Shown piece by piece: positions 32,822 through 41,906 of a DNA stretch of 64,000 nt (the stretch's first letter is position 1; each line of letters begins with the position of its first letter). A program made the translations under genes and the position numbers. Source of the stretch: an uncultured Oscillospiraceae bacterium (lineage in GTDB: Bacteria > Bacillota > Clostridia > Oscillospirales > Oscillospiraceae); contig CANQMO010000005.1 of NCBI GenBank assembly GCA_947624985.1, positions 1 to 64,000 on the forward strand. Reading direction: 5' to 3'. The notes under the pieces were generated by a model, which was given only the letters and a program-made list of their open reading frames with translations, was not told the origin of the DNA and did no database searches.

Positions 32822-34879
32822 TTAATTAAATGTATCCGCGTGTAGGTCGAACAGCCGCTCAATGCGTTCTTTCAGCGCCCGGTTCTCCGGCCTGTCCAGC
32901 GCCGGGTCCGACCCCAGCAGCGCCAGTGCCTCCGTCTGGGCCTGCTTCAGGACCCGGGTGTCGCCGGACAGGTCCGCCACATGCATTTCCGGCAGACCGT
33001 GCTGCCGGGAGCCGAAAAAGTCGCCGGGGCCCCGGAGCCGCAGGTCCTCCTCCGATATTTTGAAACCGTCGCCGGTCTTTGTCATGATCTCCAGCCGCGC
33101 CCGGGCCTCGGGCGTGTCCGCGTCGGAGAACAGCACGCAGTAGCTCTTGTGCCGGCCCCGGCCCACCCGGCCCCGGAGCTGGTGCAATTGGCTCAGGCCG
33201 AACCGGTCCGCGTTCTCCACGATCATCAGCGCCGCGTTGGGCACGTCTACGCCCACCTCGATCACGGTGGTGGATACCAGAATGTCATACTCTCCCGCTG
33301 CGAAGGCGCTCATGACGGCGTCTTTTTCCTTTGCTTTCATGCGCCCGTGGACGCACCCCACCCGCAGATCGGGAAAGACCTGGCTTTGCAGCGTTTTTGC
33401 GTAGCGCTCCGCGCTCTTCACGCCGGGGGGCAGTTCTTCGTTTTCCTCCACCATGGGACAGACGATGAACACCTGCCGCCCCTCGCCCACCAGACGGCGC
33501 ACGAAGCGCCAGATACGCTCCCGCATATCCTCGCCCAGGGCGAAGGTGTCCACCTTCTGCCGCCCTGGGGGCAGCTCGTCCAGCACGGACACGTCCAGAT
33601 CCCCGTAGATGATCAGCGCCAGGGTCCGGGGGATGGGGGTGGCGGACATGACCAGCACATGGGGCCTCGTCCCCTTGCCGGTCAGGGCGCTGCGCTGCTC
33701 CACGCCGAAGCGGTGCTGTTCGTCCGTGATTACCAGCCCCAGATCGGAGAAGGCGACGCCCGCGCTCAGAAGGGCGTGGGTGCCCACCGCCACGTCCGCC
33801 AGACCGGAAAGAAGCAGCTCGTTCACGTTCCGTCTCTCCGCCGCCTTCATGGAGCCGGTCAGCTTCACCACCCGGATACCGTGGGGCGCGAGAAGCTGGG
33901 TCAGATTGGTATAGTGCTGGTCGGCCAGTATCTCCGTAGGGGCCATGAACGCGGCCTGTAGCCTGTTTTTCGCGCATTGCCAGAGCAGCGCCGCGGCCAC
34001 CAGCGTCTTGCCGCTGCCCACATCGCCCTGCACCAGCCGGTTCATGGGCACGCCGGAGGCCATATCCGCCAGGGCCTCGTTCACGGCCCGGACCTGGGCC
34101 GCCGTGGGCCGGTAGGGGAGGCTGGACCAGAATCCCTCCATGGGATATACCGTGAGACGCCGCCCTTCAAAGGCGGCGCGTTTTTTGCGCATGACGCCCA
34201 TGGCGGCGGCCAGCACGAAAAGCTCCTCGAACACCAATCGCCGGCGGGCCTGCTCCAGAGCCTGCTCATCCCGGGGGAAGTGGATGTTCTCGTAGGCATA
34301 CCGGGCCTGGGCCAGCCGCAGCCGGTCCCGGACGGCGGCGGGGAGCGCGTCCGGCACCTGTCCGCCGCAGTCCGCCAGCGCCTGGGCGACGGCCCCGGAC
34401 ACCACCTTTTGGGTGAGGCCGGAGCGGAGGCGGTAGACGGGCAGGATACGGCCCGTGACCGTGCCCTGCCGGTCGGCCCGCTCAAAGATGGGATTGGTCA
34501 TAGTCCGGCGGCGGCCCGTGGCGCTGACCCGGCCGTAAAAAACGTATGTTTCGCCGGTGACGAAGCTGTTTTTCAGATACGTCTGGTTGAAGAAGGTGAT
34601 GTACAGCGAGCCGGTCTCGTCCACGGCCCGCAGGCGCAAAAGCTCCATCCCCCGGCGGACGGTATACGCCGTGGGCGGCTCGGCCACCATGCCCTTTACA
34701 CAGACCGGGGTCTCCAGCGGCGCCTGACCGATGGCATAAAAATGCCGCCGGTCCTCGTACGCCCGGGGGAAAAAGCTCAACAGATCCCCCAGCGTGCGCA
34801 CGCCCAGCTTTTCAAAGGCTTTGGCCCGGGTCTCGCCCACGCCCTTCAAATATCGGATGCTGTCGTTCACGTCTGCCAT
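32822..34879 (-). CDS. recG: ATP-dependent DNA helicase RecG
   Basis: 685 aa on the minus strand. An N-terminal wedge/OB domain is followed by two helicase domains with GDVGSGKT, the DEQH box (ITDEQHRFG), SATPIPRTLAL and RGRVGRG. LRGPGDFFGSRQHG near the end is the RecG-specific hook. It remodels stalled forks and Holliday junctions. Its start is close to pepF, giving a divergent promoter region. Confidence 0.96.
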   Translation of the reverse strand: MADVNDSIRYLKGVGETRAKAFEKLGVRTLGDLLSFFPRAYEDRRHFYAIGQAPLETPVCVKGMVAEPPTAYTVRRGMELLRLRAVDETGSLYITFFNQTYLKNSFVTGETYVFYGRVSATGRRRTMTNPIFERADRQGTVTGRILPVYRLRSGLTQKVVSGAVAQALADCGGQVPDALPAAVRDRLRLAQARYAYENIHFPRDEQALEQARRRLVFEELFVLAAAMGVMRKKRAAFEGRRLTVYPMEGFWSSLPYRPTAAQVRAVNEALADMASGVPMNRLVQGDVGSGKTLVAAALLWQCAKNRLQAAFMAPTEILADQHYTNLTQLLAPHGIRVVKLTGSMKAAERRNVNELLLSGLADVAVGTHALLSAGVAFSDLGLVITDEQHRFGVEQRSALTGKGTRPHVLVMSATPIPRTLALIIYGDLDVSVLDELPPGRQKVDTFALGEDMRERIWRFVRRLVGEGRQVFIVCPMVEENEELPPGVKSAERYAKTLQSQVFPDLRVGCVHGRMKAKEKDAVMSAFAAGEYDILVSTTVIEVGVDVPNAALMIVENADRFGLSQLHQLRGRVGRGRHKSYCVLFSDADTPEARARLEIMTKTGDGFKISEEDLRLRGPGDFFGSRQHGLPEMHVADLSGDTRVLKQAQTEALALLGSDPALDRPENRALKERIERLFDLHADTFN

Positions 34880-34931
34880 AGCCTGATTTTATCACGGTCT
34901 GGTGAAAAATACAAATCGTTCCGTGCGGCAC

Positions 34932-34960
34932 TTGCGGCGGGGCGGGCGGTATGATAAAAT
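34932..34960 (+). promoter_or_regulatory. Promoter for pepF
   Basis: TTGCGG (34932-34937), 17 bp, TAAAAT (34955-34960). An AAAGGAGGAG site follows at 34998-35007 before GTG 35013. Confidence 0.55.
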
Positions 34961-35012
34961 CACGTTATCTGAAAACCGGCGGACGCCGCTTTATATCAAA
35001 GGAGGAGACACT

Positions 35013-36716
35013 GTGAAGTTTTCCGAGATGCCTTACGAACGCCCCGATCCGGAGCAGGTGAAAGCCGCGCTGGCCGCCCTTACGCGGCGGCTGAAGGACG
35101 CCCCGGATCACGAGACCGCCAAAGGGGTATTTCTGGAGAAGGAGAAGCAGATGAAGCACATCTCCACCCTCTCCAATCTGGCCTATATCCGCCACTCCAT
35201 CGACACCCGGGACACGTTTTATGACGGGGAGATGAAGTTTTGGAACGGGTTGCTGCCGGAGCTTGAGGAGTACCGGCAGAACTGGACGATGGCCATGCTC
35301 CAAAGCCCGTTCCGCGCGGATCTCGCGGCGGAGTACGGCGAGCTCATGTTCCTCAACGCGGAGATCGCGCTGAAAGCCTTTTCCCCCGCCATCATCCCGG
35401 AAATGCAAAAGGAGAACGATGTGACCCAGGAGTATGAAAAGCTCCTGGCCTCCGCCCGTATCCCCTTCGAGGGCGGCGTGTACACCCTCAGCCAGCTGAC
35501 CCCCTTCAAGACCGCCCCGGACGACGGGCGCCGTCTGGCCGCCTGGAAGGCGGAGGGACAGTGGTACCGGGACAACCAGCAGAAGCTGGACGACTACTAT
35601 GACCAGCTCGTGAAGCTGCGTGACGCCATGGGCAGAAAGATGGGCTATGACAGCTATACCACCCTGGGCTACTACCGCATGGGCCGCAACTGCTACGGCA
35701 GGGAGGACGTGGAGCGCTTCCGCGCCGCGGTGGTGAAGTATCTGGTGCCGGTGGCGGACGGGATCTACCGGCGGCAGGCGGAGCGGCTGGGCAAGAGCTA
35801 TCCGCTGAGCTTCGCGGACGCGGCGCTGGAGTTTCGCTCCGGCAACCCCCGGCCCCAGGGCACGCCGGACGATATCCTGGCCATGGGCAAAAAGTTTTAT
35901 GAGGAGCTGAGCCCGGAGACCGGCGTGTTTTTCGACACCATGCTGGACATGGAGCTTCTGGACGTGCTGTCCACCGAGGGCAAGGAGGCCGGCGGCTACT
36001 GCACCAGCCTGGACGATTACGGCGTGCCCTTTATCTTCGCCAACTTCAACGGCACCCAGGGGGACGTGGAGGTGGTCACCCACGAGGCCGGTCACGCCTT
36101 CGCCGCCTGGACCAACCGGGACCGGGTGCCCGCCGAGTACATCTGGCCGGGCATGGAGGCGTGCGAGGTCCACTCCATGAGCATGGAGTTCATGGCCTGG
36201 CCCTGGGCGGAGGGCTTCTTCGGCTCGGACGCGCGGAAATTCCGGTACAGCCACCTGGCCGCGGCGCTGACCTTTATCCCTTACGGCACCATGGTTGACC
36301 ACTTCCAGCACGAGGTGTACGACCACCCGGAGATGACCCCGGCGGAGCGCCACGGTGTTTGGAAACGGCTGCTGGGCGTGTATATGCCCTGGATGAAGCT
36401 GGATGGGGAGATACCCTTCTACAGCGACGGCGAGGGCTGGCAGCGCCAGCACCACATCTACTCCAGCCCGTTCTATTACATCGACTACTGTCTGGCCCAG
36501 ACCGTTTCCCTCCAGTTCTGGGCCCTGTTGCAGGACGACCGGGCCAACGCCTGGGAGCGCTACATGGCCTATACCCGCCAGGGCGGCAGCCGCGTGTTCA
36601 CGGAGCTTCTCAAAAACGCCGGTCTGGAGAGCCCCTTTGAAGAGGACTGCCTGCGGAGCGTATGCGAGAAGGCCAGCGCCTGGCTGGACGGCTGCGACCT
36701 GACCGGTATCGTCTGA
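35013..36716 (+). CDS. pepF: Oligoendopeptidase F (M3 family)
   Basis: 567 aa from GTG 35013, with a strong AGGAGG 6 nt upstream; the in-frame ORF from 34902 runs through the promoter. The zinc motif VVTHEAGHAFAAW carries His357, Glu358 and His361. There is no signal peptide, so it acts in the cytoplasm on short peptides. It sits next to the oligopeptide importer that would supply its substrates. Confidence 0.92.
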   Translation: MKFSEMPYERPDPEQVKAALAALTRRLKDAPDHETAKGVFLEKEKQMKHISTLSNLAYIRHSIDTRDTFYDGEMKFWNGLLPELEEYRQNWTMAMLQSPFRADLAAEYGELMFLNAEIALKAFSPAIIPEMQKENDVTQEYEKLLASARIPFEGGVYTLSQLTPFKTAPDDGRRLAAWKAEGQWYRDNQQKLDDYYDQLVKLRDAMGRKMGYDSYTTLGYYRMGRNCYGREDVERFRAAVVKYLVPVADGIYRRQAERLGKSYPLSFADAALEFRSGNPRPQGTPDDILAMGKKFYEELSPETGVFFDTMLDMELLDVLSTEGKEAGGYCTSLDDYGVPFIFANFNGTQGDVEVVTHEAGHAFAAWTNRDRVPAEYIWPGMEACEVHSMSMEFMAWPWAEGFFGSDARKFRYSHLAAALTFIPYGTMVDHFQHEVYDHPEMTPAERHGVWKRLLGVYMPWMKLDGEIPFYSDGEGWQRQHHIYSSPFYYIDYCLAQTVSLQFWALLQDDRANAWERYMAYTRQGGSRVFTELLKNAGLESPFEEDCLRSVCEKASAWLDGCDLTGIV

Positions 36717-36838
36717 CGGTCACGGCCAATCCCAGTCCGCCGGTTCGTCAATGTAATGAACGCCGCCGCCGGCGCGGGGAGATTCTTTGGAGAAAATGAC
36801 AGATTCGACGGGAATGATCGTAAAAAACCGCGCTTTGC

Positions 36839-36867
36839 TTGACATTATTATTGTAACGTATTAAAAT
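36839..36867 (+). promoter_or_regulatory. Consensus promoter for the oligopeptide importer
   Basis: TTGACA (36839-36844), exactly 17 bp, TAAAAT (36862-36867), in AT-rich DNA. Transcription would begin near 36874, leaving about 175 nt of leader. The part of the gap before it (36717-36838) shows no gene. Confidence 0.8.
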
Positions 36868-36912
36868 AATGGTGTAGTGCCACCGGCATTTTCATACATA
36901 TTGTGAAAGAAT

Positions 36913-37015
36913 GTCCGCGCACCGTGGACACTCAAGGGGGCTAGCCCCCTTTGTACTTGTATCGGAGATACAAGTAATGACCTTTTGAACAGCGGGGCGG
37001 AAGGCCCCGGTTCAA
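36913..37015 (+). promoter_or_regulatory. Four-hairpin structured leader of oppA-like mRNA
   Basis: In order: GTCC/GGAC (36913-36929), AAGGGGG/CCCCCTT with a CTAG loop (36934-36951), TACTTGTAT/ATACAAGTA with a 5-nt loop (36954-36976), and TTGAA..GGGGC/GCCCC..TTCAA (36985-37015). The ATG is 36 nt later. No known riboswitch class is recognised. The structures may control transcript stability or sense a ligand. Confidence 0.5.
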
Positions 37016-37050
37016 TAGATTGCGTTTAATATGACGAAGGAGGTCAAACA

Positions 37051-39222
37051 ATGAAAAACGCAAGGAAACTCTTGGCGCTCGTTATAGCCGTTGTCATGTG
37101 CGTGGCTCTGGCGGCGCCCGCGTTCGCGTATGAGGGCCCCGATTGGGAGGCCATCGACGCGATGGATCACGACGAGGCTTCCGAGACCATCTATGACGTG
37201 GTCCTGGGCGAGTTCGGCGAAGCTTACGCCGCCGCCAAGGAGGAGACCGGCGCCACCCGTATGGCCATGATGGCTCTTGCCGAGGCCAAGCTGGTCGAGT
37301 CCGGCGCTTTCCTGCCCATCTACACCCAGGGCGGAAACTACGCCATGAGCCGTGTGGTGCCCCGTTCCAACGCCGCCACCACCCTGTGGGGCCTGGATGA
37401 ATACCGCTATCACACGCTGCTGGTCACCAATGAGATCATCACGGCTGAGGACCGCACCAACCTGCTGGCCCTGTGGAACGAGGCGGAGAGCGCCGACGAG
37501 TACCACGAAGAGGCCGAGCTGTACCTCACCGGCAAGGGCTACACCTTCTCCGACACTTATGTTGAGTCCAGCCCCTACAATGTGAACATCTGGGATACCA
37601 TCGCCACGAGCTACACCTCCGACTCCATGTTCGTCTCCGGCACCTACGACAACCTGCTGGAGTACGACTGCAAGGGCGTGCAGCAGCCGGGTCTGGCGGA
37701 GAGCTATGAGGTCTCCGACGACGGCACCGTCTACACCTTCCACATCCGTCAGGGCGTGAAGTGGGTCGATCAGCAGGGCAGCGAGATCGGCGAGGTCACC
37801 GCTGACGACTGGGTAGCCTCCATGGAGCACCTGCTGGACAACGCCGACGCTCTGGGCTATCTGCTGACCAACACCGACGGCTGCGGCCTGAAGGGCTTCA
37901 CCGACTACCTGAACGGCGATATCACCGACTTCAACGAGGTCGGCGTGAAGGCTGTGGATGACTACACCCTGGAGTACACTCTGGAGGCTCCCTTTGCCCC
38001 CTTCGTCACCATGCTGGGCTATGCCTGCTTCGCTCCCATGAACCGTGACTTCTATCGCTCTCAGGGCGGCACCTTCTCCTGCGAGGGCGAGGAGTACACC
38101 CCCGGCGATTACGGCAAGACCCCTGCCAACATCGCTTACTGCGGCCCCTATCTGATCACCAACTACACCGCGCAGAACACCACCAAGTATGAGGCCAACC
38201 CCACTTACTGGAACGCCGAGGCCGTTACGACCCCCAACCTGGTCTACAGCTACAACGACGGTTCCGACGTTCTGCGCTCCTACAATGAGGCCAAGGAAGG
38301 CACCATCTCCGGCGCCGGTATCAACTCCTCCGCTCTGGAGCTGATGAAGACCGACACCGCCACTTCCGTGGACGGCACCGAGGGCACTTACTTTGACCTG
38401 TACGCCTATGTCTCCCCCGGCACCGGCACCACCTACTGCGGCTGGTGGAACGTCAACCGCGGCACCTGGGCCAACTTCGACAACCCCGACGTGGGCGTCT
38501 CCCCCAAGACCGAGGACGACATCGCCCGCTACCGCGAGGCCATCGTCAACCAGCACTTCCGTCTGGCTCTGTGCGAGGCCATCGACCGCGGCTCCTACAA
38601 CGCCCAGAGCGTGGGCGACGAGCTGAAGTATGCTCGTCTGCGCAACTCTTACACCCCCGGCACCTTCGGCTTCCTGGCCGAGGAGGTCACTGTTGACATC
38701 AACGGCGAGTCCGTCACCTTCCCCGCCGGCACTTCCTTCGGCGAGATCGAGCAGGCTCAGATCGACGCCGACGGCGTGGCTCTGAAGGTCTGGGATCCCG
38801 AGGGCGACAGCGGCGCCGGCTCCGGCGACGGCTTCGACGGCTGGTACAGCCCGGAGAACGCCATGGCCGAGCTTGATCAGGCCATCGCCGATCTGGCCGA
38901 GGTCGGTGTGGAGGTCTCCCCGGAGAACCCCATCTACGTCGACTATCCTTACGGCTCCTACAACGAGACCTCCACGAAGATGGCCAACTCCCTGAAGCAG
39001 AGCGTGGAGGAGGCCCTGGAGGGCAACGTCATCATCAACCTGATCGCCTTCGATAAGGACACCGACGAGGAGAGCGCCACCTACCGCTTCAGCGACGGTA
39101 CCGAGGCCAACTTCGACCTGTCCACCGGCTCCGGCTGGGGCCCCGACTACGGCGATGCGCAGTCCTATCTGGACACCATTCAGATGTACGGCTACATGTG
39201 CAAGAACCTGGGCCTGTTCTGA
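37051..39222 (+). CDS. Oligopeptide ABC transporter binding protein, apparently circularly permuted
   Basis: 723 aa with GAAGGAGG 8 nt before the ATG. Residues 1-26 are a signal peptide cut at AFA-YE by SPase I; there is no lipobox Cys. Residues ~45-150 resemble the normal C-terminal end of SBP_bac_5 proteins (AEAKLVESGAFLPIYTQGG, SRVVPRSN). Residues ~175-720 then run from the normal start (YDNLLEYDCKGVQQPGLAES) to GWGPDYGDAQSYLDT, where the chain ends. So the order looks permuted. It should bind peptides outside the membrane and feed the OppBCDF complex encoded next. Confidence 0.88.
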   Translation: MKNARKLLALVIAVVMCVALAAPAFAYEGPDWEAIDAMDHDEASETIYDVVLGEFGEAYAAAKEETGATRMAMMALAEAKLVESGAFLPIYTQGGNYAMSRVVPRSNAATTLWGLDEYRYHTLLVTNEIITAEDRTNLLALWNEAESADEYHEEAELYLTGKGYTFSDTYVESSPYNVNIWDTIATSYTSDSMFVSGTYDNLLEYDCKGVQQPGLAESYEVSDDGTVYTFHIRQGVKWVDQQGSEIGEVTADDWVASMEHLLDNADALGYLLTNTDGCGLKGFTDYLNGDITDFNEVGVKAVDDYTLEYTLEAPFAPFVTMLGYACFAPMNRDFYRSQGGTFSCEGEEYTPGDYGKTPANIAYCGPYLITNYTAQNTTKYEANPTYWNAEAVTTPNLVYSYNDGSDVLRSYNEAKEGTISGAGINSSALELMKTDTATSVDGTEGTYFDLYAYVSPGTGTTYCGWWNVNRGTWANFDNPDVGVSPKTEDDIARYREAIVNQHFRLALCEAIDRGSYNAQSVGDELKYARLRNSYTPGTFGFLAEEVTVDINGESVTFPAGTSFGEIEQAQIDADGVALKVWDPEGDSGAGSGDGFDGWYSPENAMAELDQAIADLAEVGVEVSPENPIYVDYPYGSYNETSTKMANSLKQSVEEALEGNVIINLIAFDKDTDEESATYRFSDGTEANFDLSTGSGWGPDYGDAQSYLDTIQMYGYMCKNLGLF

Positions 39223-39259
39223 TGGGTATCTGACCCAACGCATAATAGACTTATAACGG

Positions 39260-39289
39260 CAAGGGGGTGGGGGATTCCCCACCCCCTTG
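39260..39289 (+). terminator. Strong hairpin between binding protein and permease
   Basis: CAAGGGGGTGGGG (39260-39272) pairs perfectly with CCCCACCCCCTTG (39277-39289) around a GATT loop. No T-run follows. It probably protects the upstream mRNA or lets some transcription through, so more binding protein than permease is made. Confidence 0.6.
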
Positions 39290-39321
39290 TGCCAATCACA
39301 AAGCTGAGCGAGGTCGGAAAG

Positions 39322-40914
39322 ATGGGAAAATACTTACTCAAGCGCCTTTTACACGGTCTGTTCTCCGTCATCTGCGTGGTACTGATCGTGATGGTGCTGA
39401 TCTATTCGCTTCTGGACAGAAGCAAAATATTTGCCGGCGACCCGAACTATAACCATACCGCCAGCAATAACCGGGTCACTTACGAGCAGACCCGGTATGA
39501 CGATTTCGGCTATCTGGACTATGTGCCTTACGCCGACTACATAAACAAGCTGGCCGCCAGCGGCCAGATCGACGAAGCCACCCGTGCCGAGGCGGTGAAG
39601 CTCGGCAAGACGGCGGACAAGGATTCGGAGATCACCGCCGAGTATGTGGCCAAATTCACGGAGGAGTACCAGGCGAAGGGCTACACCGTGCAGCGGCTGG
39701 ACGCGGATACCAAGCGCAACGGCCAGCTTCGCGACGGCGGCCAGCAGGTCCTGTTTGCCTCCAAGGATATCCCCCTTGTCAAGAGGGCGATCAGTTACTT
39801 CACCGATATGTTCTTCATCGACAACATCCACTATGTCCCCGATACTGTGGACATAGGGGAGAGGGGTATCAAATTTACCCTGTATGACCCGGTCCATAAT
39901 CCGGAGGGCGCCGCCAAAAAAGTGTTCTCTCCGGCTATCATAGGAAACGGCACCATGCACAAGTACCTGCTGTACTTTGACGGGCGGTTTCCGTACATAC
40001 ATCAGAACATGCTGACCCTGCATCTGGGCGAGAGCTACACGGTCAACCGGGGGGTGGACGTGTTCACCACCATGACCGAGACCCAGGGCTCCTATGTGCT
40101 GGACACCATCACCTATCCCACCGGCGTGACGGCGGACCGCGCGGACGATCTGCACTCCGCCACCTATGTGCAGGGCTCCCGGGAGGCCACGGCGTCCAAC
40201 GCCCAGTGGTTCACCGACGACTATACCAACGTGCTGACCCACAAGGCCGGCATGTCCAAGCTCGGCTACTCCTTTGTGATTGGTATCATCTCCGTCATCA
40301 TGGCCTATGTTCTGGGCCTGCCCATCGGCCTGGCCATGGCTCTGCGGAAGGATAAGCTGCTGGATAAGCTGGGCACCATCTATATCATGTTCATCATCGC
40401 CGTACCCAGTCTGGCGTACATCTTCCTGTTCAAGGCACTGGGCGGACTTGCCGGGCTGCCGACGCTGTTCGACATGGACTCCGCCGGCAAGCTCATGTAT
40501 GTGCTGCCCATCGTCTCTCTGGCGCTGCCCTCCATCGCCAACCTGATGAAGTGGATGCGCCGGTACATGATCGACCAGATGAACTCCGATTATGTGAAGT
40601 TCGCCCGGTCCGGCGGCCTCTCCGAGGGGGAGATATTCACCAAGCATATCTGGAAAAACGCCCTCATCCCCATCGTCCACGGCATTCCCGGCAGCGTGAT
40701 CTTCGCCATGACGGGCGCCATCATCACCGAGCGCGTGTATGTGGTCCCCGGCGCCGGTAACCTGCTGACCCAGGCCATCAACCGGTATGACAACGGCGTC
40801 ATCGTAGGCGTCACGCTCTTCTACGCGGTGCTGAGCGTGGTCTCGCTGATCCTTGGCGACCTGCTTATGGCGACAGTTGACCCGAGAATTTCCTTCTCCA
40901 CGAAAGAGAGGTGA
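39322..40914 (+). CDS. oppB: Oligopeptide ABC permease OppB with large extracytoplasmic insertion
   Basis: 530 aa from ATG 39322, with GAGGTCGGAAAG upstream; OppB is usually ~310 aa. The first helix is at ~8-30. Residues ~33-305 have no membrane helix and would lie outside. Then come the remaining helices of the BPD_transp_1 domain (from ~310), with the EAA-like loop SGGLSEGEIFTKHIWKNALIP. The enlarged outer region could contact the permuted binding protein. It overlaps oppC-type starts by a few bases. Confidence 0.9.
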   Translation: MGKYLLKRLLHGLFSVICVVLIVMVLIYSLLDRSKIFAGDPNYNHTASNNRVTYEQTRYDDFGYLDYVPYADYINKLAASGQIDEATRAEAVKLGKTADKDSEITAEYVAKFTEEYQAKGYTVQRLDADTKRNGQLRDGGQQVLFASKDIPLVKRAISYFTDMFFIDNIHYVPDTVDIGERGIKFTLYDPVHNPEGAAKKVFSPAIIGNGTMHKYLLYFDGRFPYIHQNMLTLHLGESYTVNRGVDVFTTMTETQGSYVLDTITYPTGVTADRADDLHSATYVQGSREATASNAQWFTDDYTNVLTHKAGMSKLGYSFVIGIISVIMAYVLGLPIGLAMALRKDKLLDKLGTIYIMFIIAVPSLAYIFLFKALGGLAGLPTLFDMDSAGKLMYVLPIVSLALPSIANLMKWMRRYMIDQMNSDYVKFARSGGLSEGEIFTKHIWKNALIPIVHGIPGSVIFAMTGAIITERVYVVPGAGNLLTQAINRYDNGVIVGVTLFYAVLSVVSLILGDLLMATVDPRISFSTKER

Positions 40915-40919
40915 CAGGC

Positions 40920-41894
40920 GTGGATATGATCGATCTGAAAGAGTTTGGCTATACCGACGAGGAGCTTTTCTCCCATGTGGACCACAGCGAGACGGAGTCT
41001 GAAAAGATCACCGCGCCCCGGTATTCATACTGGAAGAGCGTGTTCCGGGTGTTCTTCCGCAATAAGCTGAACATCATCATCCTTTCACTGCTGGTGTTCA
41101 TGATCCTGTTCGCGTATATCTACCCGGCCATCATTCATTACGACCCCTTCGCCAATCTGCGCGACGCCAACGCGAAGCACCTGACGCCGGCGGCGGCTAT
41201 GAGCTACTTCAGCCCCAGTATCCACTGGATCCTGGGCGCCGGCGCTTCCGGCGAGCCCACCTTTGACGCCATCTGGAACGGCTCGCGTATCTCCATCTCC
41301 CTGGCCCTCATCTGCGGCGCTATCAACATGACCGTGGGCGTCATCATCGGCGCCATATGGGGCTTTTCCAAGCGGGTGGACGCCATCATGATGGAGGTGT
41401 ACAACATCATCGGCAACGTGCCCATGATCCTCATCATCTCCGTGATGGCCATGCTTTTCGCGCCCACCTTCTGGACCATGGTGTTCGCCCTGACGGTGGT
41501 GGGCTGGATCGGTATCGCGTTCTTCATCCGAACGCAGGTGGTCATCATCCGGGACAGGGAATACAACCTGGCTTCCCGGTGCCTGGGCACCTCCACCGTC
41601 AAGATCGCCATGAAGAACATCCTGCCCTTCATGACCTCCGTCATCGTGACCATGCTGGCCACGGAGATACCCTCGTACATATCCTATGAGGTGTTCCTCA
41701 GCTACATCGGACTGGGCATGAGCGACATGAGCCTGGGCCGGCTGATCTACTCCGCCGAGCCCGCCATGGTGACCCCCGGCTGGCAGCTTGAGTTCTGGAG
41801 CCCGGTGGCCATCGCCTCCATCATCACCGTGGTGCTGTATGTGGTGGGCCAGAACCTGGGCGACGCGTCCGATCCCCGGACGCACATGGAATAA
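40920..41894 (+). CDS. oppC: Oligopeptide ABC permease OppC
   Basis: 324 aa. GTG 40920 is preferred because AGAGAGG is 6 nt upstream; GTG 40911 overlaps that site and ATG 40926 is further off. A ~50-residue cytoplasmic head, then a helix (~50-70), then the BPD_transp_1 domain with SRCLGTSTVKIAMKNILP as the EAA loop. It pairs with OppB to form the channel. Confidence 0.92.
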   Translation: MDMIDLKEFGYTDEELFSHVDHSETESEKITAPRYSYWKSVFRVFFRNKLNIIILSLLVFMILFAYIYPAIIHYDPFANLRDANAKHLTPAAAMSYFSPSIHWILGAGASGEPTFDAIWNGSRISISLALICGAINMTVGVIIGAIWGFSKRVDAIMMEVYNIIGNVPMILIISVMAMLFAPTFWTMVFALTVVGWIGIAFFIRTQVVIIRDREYNLASRCLGTSTVKIAMKNILPFMTSVIVTMLATEIPSYISYEVFLSYIGLGMSDMSLGRLIYSAEPAMVTPGWQLEFWSPVAIASIITVVLYVVGQNLGDASDPRTHME

Positions 41895-41906
41895 GGAGGG
41901 CGTACC

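Noticed and set aside
37012-39282. 756-aa minus-strand ORF opposite the peptide-binding gene
   Set aside because: Val/Gly/Leu-rich shadow translation without recognisable domains or ribosome site. The plus strand encodes a clear binding protein.
39260-39289. G-quadruplex
   Set aside because: The G-runs are matched by perfect C-runs in the same transcript, so a hairpin is the simpler explanation.
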